A stretch of DNA of 64,000 bases. It comes from Monarcha castaneiventris obscurior. Lineage: Eukaryota > Chordata > Aves > Passeriformes > Monarchidae. Both the position numbers and the translations under genes were made by a program. The notes beneath the pieces were generated by a model. It made no database searches and had not been told where the DNA came from. It was given only the letters and a program-made list of their open reading frames with translations. The stretch spans positions 7,998,001 to 8,062,000 of the forward strand of contig JAMPIT010000174.1 in assembly GCA_026261815.1 (NCBI GenBank). Direction: 5' to 3'. Position 1 is the stretch's first letter. Every line of letters starts with the position of its first letter. Shown piece by piece: positions 1-12,855 of this stretch.

Positions 1-3000
1 ATTACTTCCTTCTCTTTGTGGGGGCAAGAATGAAAGTCATTTTGCACATTTGCAAATATTCTAAGCAACATGGGGCTAATGCTCCTTAAAGTGTCAAGGT
101 CTGAAAGCTTGAGCTATCATTACCAGAGAAACAGCAGGAAAAAGTACACTAGGACTGTGTCTCAACACATGGGCACAGTGTCTTGCTGATGAACAGGCTA
201 TTAAATTCTGAGAAAGATATTGCCCTTTTGTGTACTTAGTTCTTCAGATTACTATAGAAACACAACTCATCTTTTCAGAGGCCTGATCTGAAATAAGAAA
301 GAGAGAAGGGAAAAGACACTGATGTATGGGAAGGAAGAAATAGCTGAATACTGCATATTGCCTTAAAAATGAGTCTACATATTTATTGTTTCAAAATTAT
401 CCTAAGATGATTCTTAATGCCTAGCAAGGTATTATCTCCCACTCACAAAAAGATAGTTTCTGACTGCTTTGCTGCAGTTGTCTGAAATAGATTGACCATG
501 GATGATTATTTATTATATTTAAAAGACATTTGGCTTTATATCCCAGCCAGAACAGAAACCAGTATTCTACATTTACATGTGTATTGCTTGTATAAGAGAT
601 AGAAAGGTTACATGCAGAAAGGTGCAAAATTGTGTCAATAGCCTGAGACAGAAGAGTAGCTTATACACTCAAATGGACTAAAATCAAAACAAACCAGTGG
701 TGGCATTGCCTTTCTTTTATGTGTTTGTTTTAAAACTTCCTGCTAAAACCTAGAAAATTTGTTAATTTGTCCTAAATCTAATGGAAATTAAAATTCAGGC
801 CTGCACTGGAGAGTGGGGCTGGCACTCTTCCCCCCATCCCTGCATCTCTCTCACAAAACCATTCAGCCTCTCCAGTCCCATTGTCAGTCACAGTCAGTTC
901 TTTCCAGAAACTCCCACCTAATTTGTGTTACCAAAGAACTGAACTTAATTCTCTGTGGATTATAGAGGATAGGCCAGGGCTGGATGCCTTGCGAGAAGAT
1001 GGATTTTTTTGCAAGATAGGGTTTTGCAAAACTAAGTCCAAAGCTGGTAAATTTCTATGGGTCAGTTCTAGAGAAGGCAAGGCTAGACCATGTCCCCTCC
1101 GTACTCTGGATTTTCTTCCTCTTTGCCCTTGCACTTTCTACTCTTCTAAATTAATTTGTATTATTTCAAATATAAGAAACTTCACCCACTTGCCAGATAT
1201 CCTCTTTCTGTTCTCTGCTGTTGCTTTACCATCTCTTCCTTCTTCCATTAGGATGGAAGGAATTAAAAATAAAGACTTTGAAATTTTTTATCTGACTTTT
1301 AGTTGTATATTTATGTTTTTGCTAGATACAATGACTTAGCTCAGAAATTAGTGTTCTCTTTTGCATTTAGGGGAATTGCACTGCACCATGTGATCATGTA
1401 TGCCTTGGAGAATATTTGCCAAATAAATTTAGATGGCATAATTACAAACACACTCTGTTACCCAATCCAGCCACCATTATACCTTTATTCATTATTCTTT
1501 ATTTTAGTCCCACTTTATGGAAGCGTATGCCATTATCTCTGCATGTAAGGGCTGTAGGCAATCCAGAATTGATGCCCTCAGAGCAGTAGCAGTCTTCAGT
1601 CAGGTACAGAAATCAGAATCAGGAACAGAGAGCAATGAGAAGCCAAAGTGACCTCCAAACTAAACTCATATCTATTTCTTAGGTCTTCCTAAAACTGGAA
1701 TTCATAACATAACAATGTTACCCATACTGACGTAGGTACAGCAGCACCATCCTCTTCTTGCAGAGACTGTTTTCAATATCATCAGGGAAATAATGATTCT
1801 GGCAGAGTAGGCACCCACACACCCAGAATATGCATCAATAGTAGGTTTCTAGTGATAAAACTTCATCTGTTAAAAAAAAAAAAATCACACTTTGAAAAAA
1901 AAAATCACACTGGTCCAGCCCTAAGTCTCTCTGATGTAATTGCTTTGGGAACTGAAAGCAATGACAGACAAACCATATTCTAAATATATTCTGACAAGAA
2001 AGGTTTCTAATCATGCAGGAGAAGAGATAGGCATCACCATCTCAGCTTATGCAATACACAACAACACATCAGGGAAGAGAAGTCATTTCCCTGGGAAATG
2101 GACATCTTTCCATCATTTAGCATGTACTACTGCATTTCCAGATTCATCTGGTAAAGAATGATAATGAGTTTCCTGGACTACTTGTACCCTATTACCCTGA
2201 CAAGAGTTGGGTTTTTTAAGTAGTAAGTAATGTGGCATATAAATGAATAATTTCCATAGGATCACCCCAAAGAAGATCACAGTTTACTTGCAAATGTTAT
2301 TATAAGATTCTGGATGCAAAAATTTCTGTAACGTAAAATGTAAAATGACCATGCAGAAAGTGAGAGAAGATCTGGAAGCACAGACACCTCTTTGTGTGCT
2401 CTTGTGCAGGCAGATGCAAGCATATTTCTGATCTGAGCCTGGAGCCAGCCCTGTGCTGTGCCAGCACAGCACTGACCCAGAGCAGGTGCAACTGTCTCAT
2501 AGCAGGATGTGTGTGAGCCTTATCTGAACTGTAGCTGTGCAGCTTCTTCTTGGACACAGATCAGCCTGACCCCTATGTACATGCTAAAACTGCTGAGGGG
2601 CAGACGAGGAACAGAGATGGATTTCCTGACCTGTGATCCACATTCCAACTGATAAATCACACTGCCTCTTCTATGAAGACTTTGGTCATGCTGTGAAAAA
2701 GTAAAAAAATACCTGGGTTTTATTGTATTGGTTGTGGAAGGAGAGTTTTCTTTAAAACTGGGGTATATTATTCCACTGGGAGGCAACCTGAGTATGGAGA
2801 AATGTGTTATTATTTAAATCATTCCAAGACACTTGGACTCAAACAGTGAGAACAGTTTCGAGAAGAAAATCAAGTTACAAATTATAGCAATTCCATATCA
2901 GAGCAGGTGAGGAGAGATGATATTTCTTACTGCTAGAGACAAGTCTTGTGTGGAGAGGTCACCTCTCCATTTGACTGACTGATGCAGCTGGAAACAGAGA

Positions 3001-4904
3001 GCAGAGCTTGCAGGCAAAAGCCCTTTGGGTAGAATGAAAAAACACACCCCTTTTACCCAATTTTCTGCTGGTTTAATAGGATTTTACCATGCTGTCAAAG
3101 GCCCACCTTGCTTACATTCTTAAATCACCACATACATGACTCCTATTTAAACAAGCCTTTTCTTGAACATTTTACAACAAAGTCTATTGAATGCTAGTGA
3201 GGCCTTCTTAAGCCTCAGACAATGGAGTCACAAATTCTCAGCAGTCTCAGAAACAAGTAGATTCATTCAGTGGCAGGTCTTTGCACTGAAGAAAGACTGA
3301 ACAGCATTTTTCCTTCTACAGACAGAAAAAAAACCAGCTAATGTTATGTCCTAATATTCCAGTCTGGATTACAGGGAAACTTTCATATTTCATACTCTGG
3401 CCTGCCAGCAAAAAAGGAAAGAAAAGGTCCAAAGAGTTCTTCTTCCTTGACATCAGGAATTTGAAGATGATTGTCCCCTCCTGGCTGCTGACTGTGCCCT
3501 GTGAGCGTGAACCAGAGCTCTGTATGAATCTGACCCACTAAGAGCCATGCAAACTGAGGTGTGAGGACATACACTGAACTGACAGCTCAGTAAAGTGAAA
3601 TAAAATTGGGGAAATAGTGAGTTTCTTGCATGTCTTTCAGTGGAAAATTAAGGTGAGGCTCAAAACATCCAATTCCAGAGTTTCTGAATCAACAGCTCTA
3701 GGTTAAAATGCTATTGCATTGGTGCACAAATGAACCTCCCTTCCCTGCTACTAGTGGAGAATGTAAATTGCTTAAAGGTTGTTTGATATTTTCTGAAGGT
3801 TTCTTCAGATTTCTTAGACCTTTTAAAAATCTGTGTTGAGGCCCCTCCAGCAGTATTTGATGATGTAATGATGTTGAAACACAAACGCTGTAGCATGGAT
3901 TCCGTAAATTCAAGTACAAAGATTGGATTAAGGAGAACTTAAAACAACCATTAAAATGTCCTTAGTATATTCATCTGTCTCAGTCTCTGTTCATGCTCTC
4001 TGTCTGCAGTGCTAACAATGTATTCAGAAGACCAGGTTACTGCTGATTTGTGGCTGTTGCAGAGATCAGTGAATTACACACTGCTGAGCATTGCAGGATT
4101 TTTTGTGAGGGTTCTTTTTGCTAAGAATAGAGTGAAAAGTAGTCATGGTTTTTGCTAGGGAGATGATGTGGATAAGATAGTCTCTGTAAAAAATTGCTGA
4201 AGATACACCTTATCCCTGCGGTGACAAGAGAGCATATCTGCTGTCAGGTTCACTTGCTTTTTTGGGCACTCAGAGAGAGCTTCCCACAATTGCAGAGACA
4301 TGTGGGTGAGGACAGTTTCATTTTGGCTAAGTTGCCATAGGGATTCTGCAGCTGGAGCTGCAGGAGAGCAAGTTGTCACTTGCCATTAGCTTTGTTTTGA
4401 TCCTGGGGCCAGTGTGCATCTCAGATACTGCCTGGTGAACTCCTCTGCAGCTGATGTGGGGAGAACAGTACTCAGTTCCTGCAACTGCTGGAACTCACCT
4501 GGTCATTTGTGCCTTTTCAAAGATTCAAAGTAAGAAATGTTAGAGCTGTAATAAGCATTAGGCAGTCAGTGTACTTGAAATTAGGAATCTGTTGCAGCCA
4601 GGCCTACAGCATCCCATGGCCAGGACCCACTTTCATTTAAGGCCATACAGTGCACTAAAATAACATGCTATTACAAAGAGGCCAGGGGATGATTAAAGTA
4701 CTGTACTTGCTCTCCACAGGTTGTAAGAAATGCTAGTATTTCTTTACATTTTTTATTATTTTCACAACTGCCCATTCTTGAGGTAGACTTGAAAGATGTT
4801 TCTTCTGGGTATGCTCCAAGGTATGTTTCCTTCTCTTATGACTAGTTAGAAGTAATCTAGGACACAGACTTACAAGCTGCTGAAAGAAACAGCTGTGAAA
4901 TTAA

Positions 4905-5216
4905 ATGACAATGGTCGGGCTTGCCTTTTACTTTATTCAGTTTATTTTAATAGTGGCTGACACTCAGTGCTTTGTGTGTTTCTCCAGAGACTGGGATGGA
5001 TGTACTGGACGTAACATAGAAAACAGAAGCTGGGACTGCAGAATTGCCTGTGTCACAGAGAAATCCAAAAGAAGAAAGATGAAATTGCAAGTATTTTGTC
5101 ATCAGACTAGTGATTTTTTAATTACTCTACTTGGATGGACTGTGACCAGTCCATGTGGACAGACTAGTAAACCCAGAGAATGGCATGGGATTTTGGCATG
5201 CAGTGTGCTGTTCTGA
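4905..5216 (+). CDS. Speculative small secreted cysteine-rich ORF
   Basis: This 103-codon open frame starts at ATG 4905. It begins with a hydrophobic stretch (residues 4-18, signal-peptide-like) ending near ADTQ. Eight cysteines follow, at residues 22, 25, 33, 45, 49, 65, 84 and 99, and there is an N-R-S sequon at 40-42. The C-x2-C opening soon after a signal peptide loosely recalls Ly6/three-finger proteins. The later spacing and the missing CC-x4-CN ending do not fit that family. No flanking splice structure or promoter is evident. It may be a relic or a chance frame; I do not recognise it as any specific gene. Confidence 0.15.
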   Translation: MTMVGLAFYFIQFILIVADTQCFVCFSRDWDGCTGRNIENRSWDCRIACVTEKSKRRKMKLQVFCHQTSDFLITLLGWTVTSPCGQTSKPREWHGILACSVLF

Positions 5217-8200
5217 ATGATAGAAACAACACAATTTTCAGAGATCCTTCTTGTAGTAATACTTGCGAAACAGCCCCCTCTTCTTCTGAGCCATTGTAAA
5301 AGGAGGTAAAGCAAATGTAGGGCAGGAGCCCTGAGCAGCCTCCAGCCTAAACACAGGAGATGGGAAATCCAATGCAGGCTTTTGGCTGAATGGAAAGAGA
5401 AATGGTGCCACTGATGCTAATTATTGTTTTTAGTCTCTAGCAGAGTACATACTAAAAACCTGAAGAGGACAGCCATTTCTCTTTAAAGACAGTTTTGACA
5501 CTTAATGGAAACAGTAACACAAGCTTTGGTGAATTCAGTGATTCAGAAAGACAGTGTGAAGCAGCCCGTTACTCTGCTCCAGAGCAGGGTGCTCCCACCA
5601 CACACCTCCCATTTCAATTCTAATGAAGACTTGAATTTGCAAGGATGCTAGGCAGGAGTCCAGACTTAAGGCTCCTATTTTTTCTGTCAGTAAGGTGCTG
5701 TATAAGCTCCTTTCAGAGCCCTTGCCTTTGGAGGAATGGCTGATACTAGTTACAGCCTGAGTGATACAGGAGAAATGTGAACATTAGTCTTTCTCATGCT
5801 ACACATACTTCCTGCTGGTTTCCTTCACACGAGGTTTAGCAACTGATACAGTACATTAAAAAATCAGATGGTTCCCCCTAGGGCTATCACATGCAGTAAT
5901 TAAATCAAACATGCACAGGAGTCACACAGGGGATTTGACAATGCACTGTGCTTCAAATACAGGCTGATGCACATCGGTTCAGGCTGATCACTGTTTTTGC
6001 TGTAAATGTTCGTTCCAGGCATCCTGTTGGCATTTAAGCATATGCTTTACATTAAGTATGTGGGGCTCTGCTACTGGAACATCAAGTAGATAAGGCCCTC
6101 TATACACAGATAAGGACAGCCTCATGCTCAGAAGTCCTTGCCCCCATGAAGGATTTCAACCACTCCCATCGCTGTCGGAAAGACAACATCGCAAGGCTGT
6201 GCTCCATTTGCTACTCTGTAGCCAGCGTACTTGGATGAAGCCCTAGGACAAGGAGAAAGGAACAAGAAGGAGTTTTATGGCCCCTGAACAGGCTAAGCAG
6301 CATTCAAAGCAGAGGCAGATTTTTACCCTCTCCACCCAGCTAGATCCTGGGTCAGGAGCAGGGCTCTGGTCATCCCTGAGTGGTGTGGCATGTGGCCTCC
6401 TCTCCTGTCTGGTTTTGTTAGTGGGGACTACAGCACAAACCACGAAATACTGAATAGTTGCCAAGTGAGCTCTCGAGAACCTGACTGCAATGTAAATGAT
6501 ACAATAAAAACATTGGAGAGGTTCTTTCCTCACCCCACATAAATGCAACTCAAGTGAAATATTATAGTTTTAAAAACTGACTTGCAAATATCTTTCTGCT
6601 TCAATATAATGCTTTAGAAGTGAAACATAGCTTTGGGGTAACAGTGGCAGCTCCCAAACAAATTTAATACCAAAGCAATATATCTGAATTTTGTTTTAGA
6701 GATACACTAGAAAGCAAAAGTGCTTTCTTGAATGAAAATCTAGTTATGTGATAAAATCCATCTTCACGTAGAAGAACACTCTAGCAAAGCTGAGTGAAGT
6801 TCCCTCACGTTTTCTGAGCTGGAGCTGTAGATACAGGTTCCTTGTGTTAGTGGTTAGACAGGATGGCATCACTATCACACACTTCCTGGAAGTTCTGACT
6901 TGTTCTTAAGAACATAGCGTGTGCTCATTTCCAAAACGCTTTTAAGCCTCTCAGGTTATTAAGGAAGGCACAAAGCCCAAAACCAACAGTCTCCATCACA
7001 GGAGAATGGGAAAAGAGGTTACAGATATGAGGAAACTTTATTTTCCTGTTCTGCCACTGGTGGTTCTGCTGGCTCTGTGTAATGTGTGTCTTTGGGTGCT
7101 GAAATGAAGCTTAGCTGGGGGTGATGCACAGGGATGTTAGGATGCTCTTTAAACCTGTTTTGAATAATGCCATTTCCATTCTCCACCATCACATTTTTGG
7201 CAGCTTGTAGACACTGCCAAGCCCTGCAAAGCAGTGAAGTAGGGATCAGTAGCAGACTTATCTTTACTCTAAACATACAGATTCCCTAATTATTTCTGCC
7301 TGCTCCTCCATCGCTTCCTCAATGCTTGTAGAGTTTCAGAATAGAACTACTAGTAAGAAATAGACTCCACCTGGATCAGCAGCTGGCTACAAATTTCTCT
7401 CCTACCTTGTGATCCATATTAATGAGTATTTTGGCTAGCACCAGCAGGCACAAAGTAGAGTATCTTTTTCTTTTTAACCTTCTTGTAACTTCTGGGAATA
7501 TGCAGCTATTTATAATCCTGACAGATGTTCCAAGCAGGCTTTCTTACAGTATGTATTCATCCTCCAACAATAACTTCGCATGCAGAATGTGGGATCATCC
7601 CTGCAATATGTACCAAGTTTCCTTACTTCTTTATTTATCTCTTATTGTCGTGGATTGAAGTGTGTCCTTTAAGCCAGTGCTGCTCATGCAGTGACTGTGA
7701 AGAACAGAAGGCTCAGGATCCCCCATGCAGTAGCCCATGGTGCCAAGAGTCTAAACAGCTTCATTTTCACCTCTACAGCACCAGTCCAGCTTCACACAAT
7801 GCTTCAACACAAGCAGAAACTTCCCTTTCCCCTGACAGCATCACGTTCTCAGGAAGGAAGGCAGTGTCTTCTGGAGTGTTCTGTGAACACGTGACAACCC
7901 ACCAGGACATACAGGAGGTCTGCAGCACTGGGCATTTCTTCCATACCTGGATTCAAGGATCACTAATGCTATTGGGTTTTATCTGCTGGGGCAGTCTTGG
8001 TAACAATGACAACTTAAAAATTAATAACTTTGACATAACAGTTTCTTCATTAGGCTAGGCTGGAGAAGAGGTCAGCATTTTCTTTTGAGCCATAGCTGTA
8101 TTTTAATCATGACACCTCCAACATCATGACTTGATTAATAAATAATTGATGTGGCTGTTACACTGTTTTGCCTTTGATCTTTTCAGAATGTAACATAATT

Positions 8201-10019
8201 CAAGACACGCAGTGTCCTGAGACATGTAAACAAATAAAACTGAGGTATCAGTGAATACATATCAACAGAAAGGTGGGGTTTGGCAGAACCATTAGTTTTG
8301 CAGAGAAAAAAAATTACTGTAGTCTGGAAGTTTGAAATCATCAGTTGAAATGTCCTCAAATGAAAGCTCTTTTTACTCATAGTTGAAAGAATTCTTCTTG
8401 ATAGAGCATCAGCAGACACCTTTTTTCTTTTAAACCTTCTCATCTTCTCTACTGAAAACAGATTTAGCTCCTACCTCTATTCTAGCTCTGCAATAACTCT
8501 CTCTTTTTAAGTCAGTCCTCTTTTGTACAAAAGCAAAAATCACAGCCTCTCTTTCTCACATCAGCCCTCTGAGTCATGCTGAGTTTAAAGGGTCTAATCC
8601 AGAGTTCTTAACCTGCCTGAATACTCTTTCTTGATTTTCTGTGGGCATTGTCTCCATCCTCCTGGTCACTTGTAACCCAATCACCATCATGGATCTCTTT
8701 ACTCTGAAATGATGTCTCATTCAGAACAGGACTTTTGCATATATAACTGTCACCACACACCATCTTCTCACTCTTTAACAGGAAATGTTGCCTGCATCTC
8801 TGATCAGCTCATGGTATCAACTAACATTGTACTTCCAATCAACATCATCTACAGTTAAAAGGGTTTTTATACATCTTAAATCCCAGCAAAGCTCTCTTCT
8901 TCCAGTTCCTTCCTTAACATTGTCCTTTTTTATGATACATACCAAGGAAAAGAATGAAAAAAAAAAATTAGGCTTCTGCTATACTGTGATTATGGTTTAC
9001 TCAGGTGATCAACCTGATCTGTCCCCAGTCTATGTGTTTCCAGTTTTTTGAACTGTAACCTCACACATTGGAACAGAATATACAGGTCGTAACTATGAAG
9101 CATATGATCATATCTCAGAATGAAATAATATTATGCAAAGATCCTAGGGAATGATGGGGGAGACTCTTAGCAGTTGGGCAAAGTCTGTGTTGCATTGAGG
9201 AATGCTGACAGACTGAAACACTCACACTTAAATCTTACCCATTTTGACACAGGTGGATGGGCCACCTTCGCTTAACTCAGAAAGGGAACATTTACTTGTC
9301 ATCTATATATACCTGTCACCTATATGGTCCCGTAAACAGCCTGATGATTGTGAATTTCTCACATGAAGAGGCAAATTAAGGGGCCAACAATCACTGGACC
9401 TACAGATGGGAATACCAAACAGAAGCCTGAAGGTGGAATATGATGCTCAGAGTGTGGTAACAGTGAAATACTGCATGTGGTTTCCACACTGATTTTAAAT
9501 ACTCAGTTTTGACTGTTAAAAGAATAAAAAGCAAAAATGTTCTTTGCATGTTGCAAGCAGAGGGTACACCTGGCTACGAGATCATACTAGTAAGTAAAGA
9601 GCTGAAAAAAACATTTCTAAGTGCAGAAGATGTCAAAGGTAGCACAGATTTTTCTAGATAAAAGCTGAGTATAGGTTGTGTAAGTTAAGTGCTAGAATGC
9701 TTTGAGAAAAACTACAGTTGTTATAAATATTGACAAAATAGCTGAAAGACATGAAGAAGAAAGAGGTCGGTCCTACACGGTCATTTATTGCTACCCAAAG
9801 GGTACTGAAAGAAAAAATACCTGTATCTACCAAGGTTTGTACTGCTTTTCTCTCCAAATCATGTATTATTTATCATAGTTGAAAGAAACCACAACACACT
9901 GGTGATAAATGCTATTAAAGATCTACCACCTGAAACTACCTTGCTTTTCTTTGCTTATCACTTAACAAACAGACACTTTTTTATTGATATAGTGAATTAG
10001 AAATGGGAGATTAATACAT

Positions 10020-10180
10020 TATCACTGTTAGTGGTTAATTGCATTCATTTTACAAGTAAATCAATTCAGCTCAGTGCAAACAGCAAATCAATTTTTTTGC
10101 TGTCATTAGCACTAATCAATAATTAATTAGGATTATTAAAAATTGTTAGCTTTGAATTTTTTTCCAATGCAGTTATCTAA
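10020..10180. promoter_or_regulatory. Candidate enhancer-like AT-rich block with homeodomain motifs
   Basis: The block contains a dense set of TAATTA/ATTA, ATCAAT and CATTAG motifs (for example around 10095-10130) in non-repetitive sequence. This looks like many vertebrate conserved noncoding elements. Conservation cannot be seen from one sequence, so this is inference only. Confidence 0.2.
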
Positions 10181-11818
10181 ATGCCAGATTTATTTTGCTG
10201 AGAGTTTGGCAAAAGACTGAGACAGTTTCATGATCATGGAAAATAAGCTGAAGGAAAGTTCAAGCTGAGAAGTAGATAGGATTTCTTACTAGCCTCAGTA
10301 AATAGTGTATCTGACCATGATGAAATTTATCTGCTTTTTTACTTTTCTAGATTAAAAATGTGATATTAAAGTTAAGTCCAAAAATGTGATGACTCAGTTG
10401 CTGCGTTCTCCTGCAGACTCAATATTTTGTTGATTTTCTTTTTAAATATTAAATTTATTTTCAATTCCATATTGACGAAAAAAATGTTGTGCTCTATCTC
10501 TCATAATTTATTGGAAGCTAGCAAAAAAAAAATCCCATGGAAATGATATTGCTGTGAGTATGAAACAACAATCAACTCAACTACTTCCAAAATAATACCA
10601 ATCTCACATGAAAGAAAACCATTTCACAGTGAATGTATCAACAGTTATATGTTGAAGGAAATTTAAGGAATTGAAGGAATTTAAGGAAAGCAAAATCCTC
10701 TCAATAGATAATGCTCCCTGGAAATGTGAATCCTGCATCACAGATGATGTCATGAGAGATAAAAAACCACTTTAGAATTGCCAGGATGTCATGTCCTCTG
10801 GAGACTCTGTAACGGGAGTAAAGCTGCAAGCCAAGGCTGTCAGGCTCTGTTCAGGAGAACGTATGTCCCAGCATATGGATAAAGATAAATGTAGTGTGAG
10901 TTACTTTTTGGCACTATGGGGAGTTTAATACAGATGAAAAAAAGTTCAGTTTTATTTCAGTTCACACTGGGATCTACAAACAAATGCCAGTTATGCAAAT
11001 TCATTGAGTCCAAACTCGCATGCCTAAACAATTCAGTCTTTGTTCAGGCATTTGGCAAGTAAGCCAAGAATTTCCAGGTAGAACTAATCTGAGCTAGAAA
11101 TGGCATCACTTTGGCATGACTTTCATAATCTGAATATATAATGATAAGTAACAGGCTTTGGTTACATACCTATAATGACATTCACCTTCCTTGGCCTTCT
11201 GATTTCTAATGAATATAACATAACTTATCAAAACTATGCAGTTTTGTATTAAAATATTATACACTCATGGTAAATATTCTCTGTGAGGAGTATGTACATT
11301 CCTGCAATCTTCTATGTACCTTCTTAGAGAAATAAGCATACAGGTTAATACACGATTTAACTGAGGATGTTGGTGGTAGAACATCATTTCCCCAGAAACA
11401 TAATATGGAAAACAAACATGCCTAGAACAAATGGAAATGTAACAAAAAAATTAAGATATCTCCAGCATGAATTGACTTTGTTTATTGGCAGGTTGAGGAA
11501 AGGTATTTATTTTCTTTCCTTCACCTTTAACAGATTGCTTCCCTTGAGGCCTAAATTCTAAGTAAACTGTTATGATACTGTGCAACAGATTTGTCTGAGC
11601 AACCAGATGAAATTTAGCAGTAATTGCGTATGGCGATATTTTTGTCAAATCTCATTTGGAGATCTCAAACTCTAGATCGTTCATCATATATTTCTGTCTG
11701 CAAAATCCTCTGCATTAGATACTATGGGAGTGTTTAATCCATAGAATTACTGTTTTTCATATTAATGAGTTATAAATGAGAGCTTAATTACTACTAATTC
11801 CTTGAAAATCCACTGTTG

Positions 11819-11832
11819 GTGATTATAATCAC
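11819..11832. promoter_or_regulatory. 14-bp palindromic K50-type homeodomain site
   Basis: GTGATTATAATCAC is a perfect palindrome with two inverted GATTA/TAATC half-sites, the core recognised by OTX/PITX/CRX-type homeodomains. It lies in an AT-rich, non-repetitive stretch with other ATTA cores. Function is inferred. Confidence 0.25.
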
Positions 11833-12563
11833 TAACGATTAGATTGTTAAACATTCATCATCGTCTATCTTTAGCAAACTTAATGAGAAATTATGGATCA
11901 AATCTCAGTTTCTGATTCTGCTGCCAAGTGCTGGTGGAAGAGAACCCCTGCTGGCTGTGAGCAGTGCCAGGTCACCACTGGTGTTACCCCTTGGCACTGA
12001 CACAGGGGCTGACTGGGAGACAGAAAAAGATGTGAAGGGAATATACTGTGCCCCTGCCATCCATAGCCCACAGAACTGTCTCCAGGGACTGTTTCTCCTG
12101 ATGTAACTCAGAGTCCTTTCATCCAAATCTGCTTTTACAAAGCCTAACTACCCCTGAACTTCTTTGTTTCATTATCAGGACAATGAGGAGATAAGTCACT
12201 CGAGATCTTTTCATCCATTTCAAAGAAAAATCACCCCGTAAATATTTTAAATAATCTTTACCTGGGAATTTAAGTTAAGTGGATGACTTGTGTAGAGGTA
12301 GATGATGACACTATGCTTGCTCTGTTGAAAAAGCTGTATCATCCAACAAGGCAAGAAATGTGTTGGCAGTTATTTCTTAAACCACCTCAATGGTGCTTTC
12401 AAGTGAACATCTTTCCAAAGTAATGATTTCTTCCTGCTCTTTGTCAAAGCCCTTTTCTGCACCTTTGTCAATTGATATTCTGGAATAGGAAGAGACTGGT
12501 AAAAAATAATCTGGATACAGTCTTAATAGTATCCTACACAATGGCATCTCTGGTAAAATGTAT

Positions 12564-12855
<292 letters not shown>

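Larger units (their letters stand above)
1..12563. other. Intergenic DNA upstream of ORC5, no convincing gene
   Basis: No ORF here has a recognisable domain, and I saw no chain of exon-like blocks with matching splice sites. The longer open frames (152 aa at 881-1339, 177 aa at 7525-8058) read as low-complexity chance translations. A cysteine-rich 103-aa frame at 4905-5216 is listed separately. AT-rich stretches around 10020-10180 and 11740-11890 hold clustered homeodomain-type motifs and could be enhancers. Known vertebrate gene order places LHFPL3 far upstream of ORC5 in divergent orientation, so a gene-poor interval is expected. Confidence 0.6.

Noticed and set aside
881..1339. 152-aa open frame
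   Set aside because: No domain or signal that sets it apart from random sequence.
7525..8058. 177-aa open frame with several cysteines
   Set aside because: No recognisable domain, no splice context, irregular composition; most likely chance.
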